8,690 nucleotides of DNA from Oscillospiraceae bacterium UBA3851 (lineage in GTDB: Bacteria; Bacillota; Clostridia; Oscillospirales; Oscillospiraceae). The stretch spans positions 1-8,690 of the forward strand of contig DGHJ01000142.1 in NCBI GenBank assembly GCA_002392625.1, given 5' to 3'. Both the position numbers and the translations under genes were made by a program. Under the pieces are notes generated by a model that searched no databases, was not told the DNA's origin, and worked only from the letters and a program-made list of their open reading frames with translations. The stretch's first letter is position 1. The number at the start of each line of letters is the position of its first letter. Below are positions 1 to 5,765 of this stretch, one piece after another.

Positions 1-803
1 GCACAGTGCTCCGCCTGCACGAGCCCACCTCCGGACGGATCATCTTTGACGGAAAGGATATCACCAAGTGCAAGGGCAAGCAGCTCAAGCAGATCCGCCA
101 GGATATGCAGATGATCTTCCAGGACCCCTACTCCAGCCTGAATCCCCGCATGTCTGTGCAGGAGCTGATCGCCGAGCCCCTCTTCGTGGCCGGTACGTAT
201 AAAACCAGCGCGGAGGTCTATGAGAAGGTATCCGAGCTGATGGAGACTGTGGGTCTGGCAGAGCGCCTCTCCGGCGCCTATCCCCACGAGCTGGACGGAG
301 GCCGCCGCCAGAGGATCGGCGTGGCCCGTGCGCTGGCGCTGAATCCCCGCTTCATCGTCTGCGATGAGCCGGTGTCCGCTCTGGATGTGTCCATCCAGGC
401 CCAGATCCTGAACCTGCTGATGGATCAGCAGGAGGAAAGAGATCTGACCTACATGTTTATCACCCACGATCTGAGCGTGGTGCGCCATATCTCCAATCAG
501 ATCGCCGTGATGTACCTGGGCAAGTGCGTGGAATACTGCGAGTCCAAGCACCTGTTCAAGAATCCCATTCACCCCTATACCAAAGCGCTCCTGAGCGCGA
601 TCCCTGTCCCGCATATCGAGATGCGCAGCAAAAAGCCGCAGATTATCAAGGGCGAGGTGACCAACCCCATCAATCCCAAGCCCGGCTGCCGCTTTGCACC
701 TCGCTGCCCGTTTGCCACGGAGGCGTGTACACAGGGAGACATCCCCTTCGAGGAAATGGAGCCCGGCCATTTTGTGGCCTGTGTGCGCGCCAAGGAGCTG
801 TGA
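1..803 (+). CDS. oppF: Oligopeptide/dipeptide ABC transporter ATP-binding protein, OppF/DppF type (5' truncated)
   Basis: This is the ATPase subunit of a peptide importer. It powers uptake through two membrane subunits and normally pairs with an OppD/DppD ATPase. The gene enters from the left edge in frame at base 3 and stops with TGA at 801-803. The Walker A loop lies outside the window, so the GTG at base 6 is not a real start. Visible in order are the Q-loop (glutamine codon 120-122, IFQDPYSSLNP), the ABC signature as LDGGR (291-305) followed by RQRIGVARAL, Walker B (IVCDEP, Asp 363-365, Glu 366-368), the D-loop SALD and the switch histidine (THDLSVV, 465-467). The C-terminal oligopeptide-transporter extension carries four cysteines (CRFAPRCPF...AC...C), as is usual in this family. 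The signature has Asp-Gly-Gly-Arg where Ser-Gly-Gly-Gln is textbook. The phrase LRLHEPTSG is typical of the F rather than the D subunit. The substrate (oligopeptide, dipeptide or other) cannot be told from the ATPase. Confidence 0.95.
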   Translation, partial: TVLRLHEPTSGRIIFDGKDITKCKGKQLKQIRQDMQMIFQDPYSSLNPRMSVQELIAEPLFVAGTYKTSAEVYEKVSELMETVGLAERLSGAYPHELDGGRRQRIGVARALALNPRFIVCDEPVSALDVSIQAQILNLLMDQQEERDLTYMFITHDLSVVRHISNQIAVMYLGKCVEYCESKHLFKNPIHPYTKALLSAIPVPHIEMRSKKPQIIKGEVTNPINPKPGCRFAPRCPFATEACTQGDIPFEEMEPGHFVACVRAKEL

Positions 804-838
804 TATCGGACAGTCCTGCAAATATCCTGCAAACGCAA

Positions 839-864
839 AGAGGCAGCGGTACGCCGCTGCCTCT
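839..864. repeat. 26-base hairpin repeat, copy 1
   Basis: Perfect 11-bp stem AGAGGCAGCGG/CCGCTGCCTCT with a TACG tetraloop, 35 bases after the transporter stop codon. The identical 26 bases recur at 1028-1053. Its right arm is also the outer part of the left arm of the 858-900 inverted repeat. Confidence 0.85.
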
Positions 865-900
865 CAAGCTGTCGACATAGTGTCGACAGCTTGAGAGGCA
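858..900. repeat. Perfect 20-bp inverted repeat with 3-base loop
   Basis: The left arm TGCCTCTCAAGCTGTCGACA (858-877) is exactly complementary to 881-900, with TAG between. A fully matched 20-bp arm pair with a minimal loop is rare by chance and would fold as RNA from either strand. It competes with the 839-864 hairpin for bases 858-864. Confidence 0.85.
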
Positions 901-1027
901 AATTCAGAAACATTCAAAAATGTTCCTGAATTTGTGTTGATTGGACGTGAAGGGGGACTCCCATCCCCCTTCACAATCCCCCATGCATGTCGAAACCTCT
1001 CCGCAAATAACCTTTGTCTACAGTCTG

Positions 1028-1053
1028 AGAGGCAGCGGTACGCCGCTGCCTCT
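1028..1053. repeat. 26-base hairpin repeat, copy 2
   Basis: Exact second copy of the 839-864 hairpin. It is preceded by TGTCTACAGTCTGAGAGGCA, a 17/20 match to bases 881-900, so the repeated unit seems to extend to the left of the hairpin. Confidence 0.85.
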
Positions 1054-1106
1054 TAAATTATTGGCGGAAGCTGTTCCCACAGCGGCAGCGCCGTGCGGGG
1101 GCCTTT

Positions 1107-1213
1107 TGGTACGGGCAGTGGGACACGAACCCACACGGTTGTCTACTGGAACCTAAAGGCGGCGTCACCTTAGTGGGGCAGATGCGCTCATCTCGGTTCC
1201 TTCCCGTTTTATA
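1107..1213 (+). ncRNA. Candidate small structured RNA, family unknown (strand uncertain)
   Basis: About 100 bases fold into a nested set of exact stems. An outer helix ACGGG/CCCGT (1111-1115/1203-1207) encloses a hairpin GTGGG/CCCAC (1118-1122/1130-1134). It also encloses an inner helix GGAACC/GGTTCC (1148-1153/1195-1200). Inside the inner helix are a bulged hairpin CTAAAGG/CCTTAG (1153-1159/1168-1173) and GATG/CATC (1181-1184/1189-1192). On the plus strand the outer helix is followed directly by TTTT, which favours that direction. On the minus strand the 3' end mimics a tRNA T-arm plus CCA, and a TATAAA box lies just before it. A cloverleaf cannot be drawn. No convincing promoter is seen for a plus-strand RNA. 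A 6S-like or lineage-specific RNA is possible, but I cannot assign a family. Confidence 0.4.
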
Positions 1214-1226
1214 AGCCGAAATCGGA

Positions 1227-1255
1227 TTGAAAAAGCGTATGGAATGTGGTAACAT
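1227..1255 (+). promoter_or_regulatory. Extended -10 promoter for the Xaa-Pro aminopeptidase gene
   Basis: The -35 box TTGAAA (1227-1232) and -10 box TAACAT (1250-1255) are separated by 17 bases, and a TGG triplet just before the -10 gives an extended -10. Transcription would start near 1262, leaving a leader of about 65 bases before the chosen ATG. Confidence 0.65.
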
Positions 1256-1275
1256 GGAAGAACAAAATCGGATGT

Positions 1276-1303
1276 CTGCGAGGGACCGGTGGAAGCCCCG
1301 CAG
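1276..1303 (+). other. Leader hairpin upstream of the aminopeptidase gene
   Basis: CTGCG-A-GGG (1276-1284) pairs with CCC-CGCAG (1296-1303), giving an 8-bp stem with one bulged A and an 11-base loop in the predicted 5' leader. It lies upstream of the AAAGG ribosome site (1312-1316), so it does not cover it. A regulatory role is not demonstrated. It also encompasses the GTG at 1289, which argues against that GTG as a start. Confidence 0.35.
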
Positions 1304-1327
1304 CATCAAAGAAAGGTCGAAAACATC

Positions 1328-2557
1328 ATGTCATTTGCAGAGCACAGAGAGAGACTCTATCAGACTTTAGCAGAGAACACCTTGGTGATCGCCTATGCCG
1401 GCATCCCCATCCATACCAACGAGGATGAATATTTGGATTTCGTGGTCAACAGCCAGTACTTCTATTTGACGGGGCTGGAGCGGGAAAGCACGGCGTTTTT
1501 GGCGTATAAGACGGCGGAAACGGTCAGGGAGATCCTTTTCATCGAGGAGCCGGATCCCCTGTCTGAGCGGTGGACCGGAAAAATGCCCACCAAAGAGGAG
1601 GTCCAGGAGATCTCCGGGATCAAGGACGTGCGGTATACGGACGGTTTGGAAGGGGCCATCAGCAGCTTTATGGGGCGGTCCCGCGTGGAGCAGGCATACT
1701 TCGACATGTACCGCTGCCATATGAACGATCTGCCGGATTATAATCTGGTGATGGCAGAACGGTTCCATCAGGCCTATCCGCACGTGATCCTGAAGGATCT
1801 GCGTACGGCCTGCGCGCCGCTCAGGGAGCAGAAGGACGCCGAAGAGGTGGAACGCATCCGCAAGGCACTGAATATCACCCGCCAGGGCCTGGAATACGTG
1901 ATGAAGAACCTGAAGCCGGGCATGATGGAATATCAGGTACAGGCGGACTTTGAGTATACCTGCCGGCGGCTGGGCGCCAGGCGCCAGGCATTCCCCACCA
2001 TCGCCGGCTCCGGTATCAACGGCTGTATGATGCACTACGAAACAAACCACTGCCAGGTGCAGGATGGCTCACTGATCCTGCTGGACCTTGGCGCAAAGTA
2101 TGAAAACTACAGCAGCGACATCACCAGGACCTATCCGGCGAACGGAAAGTTCAGTCCGAGACAGCGTGAGATCTACGAGCTGGTCCTGAAGGCCAACGAG
2201 GCGGTCGCTGCGGCTGCGAGACCGGGCATCACCACAAAAGATCTGAACGATATCGCGTGTCAGGTCCTTGGGGAGGGCCTGGTCGCCATGGGCATGATCC
2301 AGGATGCCTCTGAGGTGCACAAGTACTACATGCACAGCGTGAGCCACCCCATGGGGATCGATGTGCACGACATTTCCCTGGCAGGCGACGTGCTTCAGCC
2401 CGGCTGGGTCATCAGCGATGAGCCGGGTTTGTACATCGATGAGGAAGCCATCGGCATCCGCATTGAGGATGATCTCCTGATCACCGAGAATGGCTGCGAA
2501 GTCCTGTCAAAGGATATCATCAAGGATCCGGATGCGATCGAAGCATTTATGGCGTAA
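1328..2557 (+). CDS. pepP: Xaa-Pro aminopeptidase (aminopeptidase P, peptidase family M24)
   Basis: This cytosolic two-metal peptidase removes the N-terminal residue from peptides whose second residue is proline. The 409-residue product has an N-terminal aminopeptidase-P domain (FVVNSQYFYLTGLE, about residues 38-51). A C-terminal pita-bread catalytic domain begins near residue 170. The five metal ligands are present and in order: Asp253 and Asp264 (LLDLG...SSDITRT), His340 (SHPMGIDVHD), Glu365 (DEPGLYI) and Glu380 (RIEDD). It is slightly shorter than the roughly 440-residue E. coli enzyme. I place the start at ATG 1328, which has AAAGG 11 bases upstream and begins like family members (MSFAEHRERL). 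An in-frame GTG at 1289 lies inside a leader hairpin and would add 13 unlike residues. The gene has its own promoter and ends in a bidirectional terminator, so it is probably monocistronic. The nearby peptide importer fits peptide breakdown, but no operon link is visible. Confidence 0.95.
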   Translation: MSFAEHRERLYQTLAENTLVIAYAGIPIHTNEDEYLDFVVNSQYFYLTGLERESTAFLAYKTAETVREILFIEEPDPLSERWTGKMPTKEEVQEISGIKDVRYTDGLEGAISSFMGRSRVEQAYFDMYRCHMNDLPDYNLVMAERFHQAYPHVILKDLRTACAPLREQKDAEEVERIRKALNITRQGLEYVMKNLKPGMMEYQVQADFEYTCRRLGARRQAFPTIAGSGINGCMMHYETNHCQVQDGSLILLDLGAKYENYSSDITRTYPANGKFSPRQREIYELVLKANEAVAAAARPGITTKDLNDIACQVLGEGLVAMGMIQDASEVHKYYMHSVSHPMGIDVHDISLAGDVLQPGWVISDEPGLYIDEEAIGIRIEDDLLITENGCEVLSKDIIKDPDAIEAFMA

Positions 2558-2567
2558 AAACGCATAC

Positions 2568-2602
2568 AAAAAGCAGCCGTCCATCATGGGCGGCTGCTTT
2601 TT
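2568..2602. terminator. Bidirectional intrinsic terminator between convergent genes
   Basis: GCAGCCG (2573-2579) pairs with CGGCTGC (2591-2597). The stem has AAAAA on its left and TTTTT on its right, so a U-tract follows it in either direction. It ends the aminopeptidase transcript and, on the other strand, the repeat-protein transcript whose stop codon is at 2619-2621. Confidence 0.9.
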
Positions 2603-2618
2603 GCTGCTGAATATTCGA

Positions 2619-3113
2619 TTACTCCTTGATCTCCTCGATCTTGTCTTCGACCTTTTCCTTGATCTCTTCGGCCTTGTCCTTGATCTCCTCGGCCTTGCCC
2701 TCGACCTGCTCCTTGATCTCCTCGGCCTTGTCTTTCAGGTCCTCGACCTTATCCTCGACCTGCTCCTTGGCCTCCTCCACGTTCTCCTGGGCTTTGGCGG
2801 TCAGCTCGGCGATCCTGGCCTTGGAGGCGTTGACGGCGGCGACCACGTCCTTCACCGCGTCGGGGATCTCGCCCCGGAACTCGGAGACGAACCACTCGCC
2901 GATGGCCTTGTAGTTCTTCTCGATCTCCCGCTGCTCGGAGGCAATGGCCAGCTTGGCCTTGGCGGTATCGGTGGCGTCCTTCGCCTTCTCGGCGGCGGCG
3001 CCGGCGATGTCCTTTGCCTTGCCAGCGGCGGCGCCGGCGATGTCCTTCGCCTTCTCGGCGGCGGCGCTGGCCAGCTCCTTTGCCTTCTTGGTCAGTTCAT
3101 CCATACGATCCAT
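2619..3113 (-). CDS. Repeat-built helical coiled-coil protein, LEA/apolipoprotein-like (unknown function)
   Basis: I do not recognise a named family for the whole 164-residue protein. It has three parts. Residues 10-53 are four 11-residue repeats of the type KAKDIAGAAAE, resembling the alanine/lysine 11-mers of LEA and apolipoprotein-like helices. Residues 54-109 are a non-repetitive middle with aromatic residues (KNYKAIGEWFVSEFRGEIP), which recalls small domains found in Firmicutes coiled-coil proteins. Residues 110-163 are three 18-residue repeats (such as DKAEEIKEKVEDKIEEIK). Eighteen residues equals five alpha-helical turns, so charged and hydrophobic faces stay in register. There is no signal peptide, no membrane segment and no cysteine, so a cytosolic location is likely. 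The start is well set: AAAGGAG 7 bases upstream (3121-3127) and a consensus promoter. A stress-protective, membrane-surface or scaffold role is only inference. Confidence 0.85.
   Translation of the reverse strand: MDRMDELTKKAKELASAAAEKAKDIAGAAAGKAKDIAGAAAEKAKDATDTAKAKLAIASEQREIEKNYKAIGEWFVSEFRGEIPDAVKDVVAAVNASKARIAELTAKAQENVEEAKEQVEDKVEDLKDKAEEIKEQVEGKAEEIKDKAEEIKEKVEDKIEEIKE
2625..2786 (-). repeat. Three 54-base tandem repeats encoding 18-residue units
   Basis: Units at 2625-2678, 2679-2732 and 2733-2786 encode three related 18-mers, with the two nearest the stop codon most alike. They encode a charged amphipathic helix. The DNA similarity makes unit gain or loss between strains plausible. 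Confidence 0.8.
2955..3086 (-). repeat. Four 33-base tandem repeats encoding 11-residue units
   Basis: Four successive 33-base units encode KAKELASAAAE, KAKDIAGAAAG, KAKDIAGAAAE and KAKDATDTAKA. The central two are nearly identical at DNA level, which points to recent duplication or slippage. Confidence 0.8.
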
Positions 3114-3154
3114 TTTGTTGCTCCTTTCCCGCTGGGTTGGTTCGGTTTGGCCAG

Positions 3155-3183
3155 ATTATAGCCTTGTTTTTCGCGCCTTGCAA
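3155..3183 (-). promoter_or_regulatory. Consensus sigma-A-type promoter for the repeat-protein gene
   Basis: Read on the reverse strand, -35 TTGCAA (3178-3183) and a perfect -10 TATAAT (3155-3160) are 17 bases apart, giving a start near 3148. This is one of the strongest promoter matches in the window, so the small helical protein is probably well expressed and not merely read through from glpK. Confidence 0.8.
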
Positions 3184-3218
3184 GAGAAGCAGGGCGAAAT
3201 TTACAGTCTCTTAAAAAA

Positions 3219-4712
3219 TCAGTGCTCGATCCAGTCGGCGGCGCGCTGTACCGCCCGCTTCCACAGCCGGTACTCCCGGTCGCAGTCGGCCTGGATGCGC
3301 TCCGGCGTGAAGATCCGCTGGCTCTTGCGCAGCTGCGACAGCTCATCCATGCCGCTCCAGAGGCCGCAGCTCAGGCCAGCCAGCGCCGCCGCGCCGAAGG
3401 CAGTGGTCTCCACCATGGTGGGGCGGTCCACCTCGATGCGCAGGAGGTCGGCCTGCATCTGCAGCATGATGTCCGACACGCTGGCGCCGCCGTCCACCCG
3501 CAGGCGGGTGATGTCGCGGCCGGCATCCTGGCGCATGGCCATCATCAGGTCGGTGACCTGGTAGGCGATGCACTCCAGCACGGCGCGGGCGATGTGGGCC
3601 CGGTTGGTGCCGCGGGTAATGCCCAGGATGGCGCCGCGGGCATACATGTCCCAATAGGGTGCGCCCAGGCCGGTGAAAGCGGGCACCAGCACCACGCCGC
3701 CGCTGTCCGGCACGGAGGCGGCCAGGGTATCCACCTCCGGGGCAGAGTCGATGAGCTTCAGCTCGTCACGGACCCACTGGATGGTGCTGCCGCCATTGAA
3801 GACGCTGCCCTCCAGCACGTAGGTAGTCCTGCCGTCCACCTGCCAGCCGATGGAGCTGACCAGGCCGGCGCGGCTGCGCACCGGCGTCTCGCCCACATTC
3901 ATCAGCGTGAAGCAGCCAGTGCCGTAGGTGTTCTTGGCGTCGCCGGGGGCAAAGCAGGCCTGGCCGAACAGCGCCGCCTGCTGGTCGCCGGCCGCGCCAC
4001 ACACCGGTACGCCCGCCAGCTTCTCCAAGCCGGGGATGCCGGGCTTGACATAGCCGTAGATCTGGCTGTTGCCCACCGGAGTGGGCAGGACGCTCATGGG
4101 CACCTGCAAAAGCGCGCACAGCTCCTCGTCCCAGCACAGGCGGTGGATGTCAAAGAGCATGGTGCGGCAGGCATTGGAGTAGTCGGTGACATGGGCGCCG
4201 GTAAGCTGCCAGATGAGCCAGGTCTCCACCGTGCCGAACAGCAGCTCGCCACGCTCCGCCCGCTCCCGCGCGCCGGGCACGTTGTCCAGGATCCAGCAGA
4301 TCTTGGTGCCGGAGAAATAGGCGTCGATCAGCAGGCCCGTGGAGGTTTCCACCCGCTCGGTGAGGCCCCGGCGCTTCAGGTCCTCGCACAGCTCCGCCGT
4401 GCGGCGGCACTGCCAGACGATGGCGTTATACACCGGCTCTCCGGTGTTCTTATCCCACAAAATGGTGGTCTCCCGCTGGTTGGTGATGCCGATGCCGGCG
4501 ATATCGCCGGGGGCAAAGTCGGAAATGGCCTCCATGGCCGAAAGGCGCTCGCTGTTCCAGATGTTCATGGGGTCGTGCTCCACCCAGCCCGCCTGGGGAT
4601 AGATCTGGCGGAAGGGGTGCTGGGCTTTGGCTGCGATCTGGCCCTGCCGGTCAAATACGATGGCCCGTGAGCTGGTGGTTCCCTGGTCCAGCGCCAAGAT
4701 ATAGCTTCCCAT
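3219..4712 (-). CDS. glpK: Glycerol kinase
   Basis: Glycerol kinase phosphorylates glycerol with ATP to sn-glycerol 3-phosphate, the committed step of glycerol use and a feed into lipid synthesis. It is a cytosolic FGGY-family enzyme. The 497-residue length is standard for bacterial GlpK. The N-terminal nucleotide-binding loop reads LALDQGTTSSRAIVFD. The substrate region contains NQRETT and the segment around AIVWQCRRT. The catalytic base is Asp243 in CGAAGDQQAALFGQ. The C-terminal half carries the ATPase-fold motifs TYGTGCF and RVDGGAS. The start at 4710-4712 is supported by AGGAGG (4718-4723) 5 bases away. No glycerol facilitator or glycerol-3-phosphate dehydrogenase is beside it. The neighbour upstream is a divergent alpha/beta hydrolase that might release glycerol from acylglycerols, which is inference. 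No clear terminator separates it from the helical-protein gene, so some read-through is likely. Confidence 0.97.
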   Translation of the reverse strand: MGSYILALDQGTTSSRAIVFDRQGQIAAKAQHPFRQIYPQAGWVEHDPMNIWNSERLSAMEAISDFAPGDIAGIGITNQRETTILWDKNTGEPVYNAIVWQCRRTAELCEDLKRRGLTERVETSTGLLIDAYFSGTKICWILDNVPGARERAERGELLFGTVETWLIWQLTGAHVTDYSNACRTMLFDIHRLCWDEELCALLQVPMSVLPTPVGNSQIYGYVKPGIPGLEKLAGVPVCGAAGDQQAALFGQACFAPGDAKNTYGTGCFTLMNVGETPVRSRAGLVSSIGWQVDGRTTYVLEGSVFNGGSTIQWVRDELKLIDSAPEVDTLAASVPDSGGVVLVPAFTGLGAPYWDMYARGAILGITRGTNRAHIARAVLECIAYQVTDLMMAMRQDAGRDITRLRVDGGASVSDIMLQMQADLLRIEVDRPTMVETTAFGAAALAGLSCGLWSGMDELSQLRKSQRIFTPERIQADCDREYRLWKRAVQRAADWIEH

Positions 4713-4743
4713 GTCGTCCTCCTCTTTTCAAACGGAAAAATAT

Positions 4744-4798
4744 GTGTTATACTATGAAAAAAGCTTTCACAATGTATGCTGTTGATTGATTATAACAC
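4744..4798. promoter_or_regulatory. Divergent promoter region between glpK and the hydrolase gene
   Basis: GTGTTATA (4744-4751) and TATAACAC (4791-4798) form an exact 8-bp inverted repeat and place a TATAAC -10 box facing outward on each strand. The candidate -35 boxes overlap in the centre: TTCACA (4766-4771, forward, 19-base spacer) and CATTGT or TTGTGA (4769-4774 or 4767-4772, reverse, spacer 17 or 15). An imperfect palindrome, TGAAAAAAGCTTTCA (4755-4769), lies over this centre and could be an operator. It resembles but does not match the catabolite-control cre consensus. Boxes are assigned by eye. Confidence 0.45.
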
Positions 4799-4816
4799 AG
4801 AACAGGAGGAATTACC

Positions 4817-5752
4817 ATGACGAATCTGCAAGAATTTACGTTTCTCTCCTCGGACGGAAAAACCACCCTCCACGGCATGGAGTGGCTGCCGGAGGGCCGG
4901 GACCTGATCGGCGTGCTGCAGATCGCCCACGGCGTGGCGGAGCACATCGCCCGCTATGACGGCTTCGCCCGCTTCCTCAACGAGCAGGGCATCGCCGTGG
5001 TGGGCCACGACCACCTGGGTCACGGCAAGTCCGTCGCCCCCGGCGCGACCCCCATCTATTTCGGCGAGGGCAACACCTGGCAGACGGTGGTGGACGACCT
5101 CTATACCCTCCACCTGCGCATCAAGGAGAAGTTCCCCGGCGTGCCCCTGTTCCTCATGGGCCACTCCATGGGATCCTTCCTGGCCCGCACCTATCTCATC
5201 CGCTATCCCGGCACCGTCCGCGCCGCCATCATCATGGGCACCGGCTGGCAGCCGGAGCTCATGCTCACCGGCGGACTGACCGTGGCCAAAACGGTGGCCC
5301 GCCGCAGCGGCGAGGACGCCACCAGCGACTTTGTGACCAATCTGGCCTTCGGCGCCTACAACAAGGCCTTCGCCCCCAACCGCACCCCCGTTGACTGGCT
5401 CAGCGCCGACAACGACAACGTGGACCGCTATATCGCCGATCCCATGTGCGGCCAGCCCGCCACGGTGGGCCTGTTCCGCCAGATGCTGACCGGCATCCGC
5501 TTCAACCAGAAGATGGAGAACCTGCGCAAGATGGACAAGGACATGCCCGTGCTGTTCATCTCCGGCGAGCAGGATCCGGTGGGCAACATGATGAAGGGCG
5601 TGATCCGCTCCCGCGACGCCTTCCGCAGCGCCGGGATGAAGGACGTGACGCTGCTGTCCTACGCCGGACTGCGCCACGAGATCCTCAACGAGAAGGCCCA
5701 GCAGCAGACGGTGTACGACGACATCTGGGGCTGGCTGAAGAAGTACTGCTGA
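4817..5752 (+). CDS. Alpha/beta hydrolase, monoacylglycerol lipase / lysophospholipase-like (serine aminopeptidase S33 fold)
   Basis: This 311-residue serine hydrolase resembles the lysophospholipase/monoglyceride-lipase group, which cleaves acyl esters of glycerol. The catalytic triad is clear: nucleophile Ser117 in GHSMGS, Asp253 in SGEQDPVG and His287 in LRHEILNE. The early motif AHGVAEHIARYDGFA (from residue 37), with HG supplying the oxyanion hole, and the GHDHLGHGKS stretch are typical of the family. There is no signal peptide or membrane segment, so it should be cytosolic. The start has AGGAGG (4804-4809) with a 7-base gap. It is divergent from glpK and is followed after 13 bases by the uracil-DNA glycosylase, so the two + genes likely share a transcript. 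Release of glycerol from monoacylglycerol would suit the glpK neighbour, but the true substrate is unknown. Peptidase activity is unlikely despite the domain name. Confidence 0.9.
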   Translation: MTNLQEFTFLSSDGKTTLHGMEWLPEGRDLIGVLQIAHGVAEHIARYDGFARFLNEQGIAVVGHDHLGHGKSVAPGATPIYFGEGNTWQTVVDDLYTLHLRIKEKFPGVPLFLMGHSMGSFLARTYLIRYPGTVRAAIIMGTGWQPELMLTGGLTVAKTVARRSGEDATSDFVTNLAFGAYNKAFAPNRTPVDWLSADNDNVDRYIADPMCGQPATVGLFRQMLTGIRFNQKMENLRKMDKDMPVLFISGEQDPVGNMMKGVIRSRDAFRSAGMKDVTLLSYAGLRHEILNEKAQQQTVYDDIWGWLKKYC

Positions 5753-5765
5753 CGGGAGAGAAACC

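Larger units (their letters stand above)
839..1053. repeat. Palindrome-rich intergenic element bounded by two identical hairpins
   Basis: Between the transporter gene and the structured stretch lies a chain of stem-loops. An 11-bp hairpin (AGAGGCAGCGG, loop TACG) occurs identically at 839-864 and 1028-1053. A perfect 20-bp inverted repeat with a 3-base loop spans 858-877/881-900. It shares bases 858-864 with the first hairpin, so the two structures exclude each other. A 16-bp stem with one mismatch follows at 899-914/919-934, and a perfect 11-bp stem (GTGAAGGGGGA) at 947-957/964-974. Bases 881-900 and 1015-1034 match at 17 of 20 positions, which suggests the two end hairpins belong to one repeated unit. 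No hairpin is followed by a T-tract, so simple intrinsic termination is not obvious, although the first one may protect the transporter mRNA end. I infer a dispersed, non-coding REP/MITE-like repeat. Nothing in it looks translated. Confidence 0.75.

Noticed and set aside
839..900. Intrinsic terminator of the peptide transporter operon
   Set aside because: The stems are strong but no T-tract follows on either strand, so I list them as a repeat element rather than a terminator.
839..1053. CRISPR-like array
   Set aside because: Only two copies of a 26-base hairpin 163 bases apart, with no regular spacers.
1107..1207. tRNA gene on the minus strand ending in CCA (T-arm GTGGG-TTCGTGT-CCCAC)
   Set aside because: The T-loop has T instead of the conserved A58, the acceptor stem has a mismatch, no anticodon arm can be drawn, and GGAACC/GGTTCC pairing contradicts a cloverleaf. 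Even a long-variable-arm or selenocysteine tRNA does not fit.
1289..1327. GTG at 1289 as an earlier start for the aminopeptidase
   Set aside because: It lies within a leader hairpin with no ribosome site, and family members start at the ATG at 1328, which has AAAGG upstream.
2490..3161. 223-residue leucine-rich plus-strand frame opposite the helical-repeat gene
   Set aside because: It is the antisense of tandem repeats, which gives an apparent LDLLLDL pattern. It crosses a terminator and lacks a ribosome site.
3222..4670. 482-residue open frame on the plus strand opposite glpK
   Set aside because: It is a product of GC-rich antisense sequence: rich in Ala, Gly, His and Gln, no ribosome site, no recognisable domain, and fully overlapped by a clear glycerol kinase.
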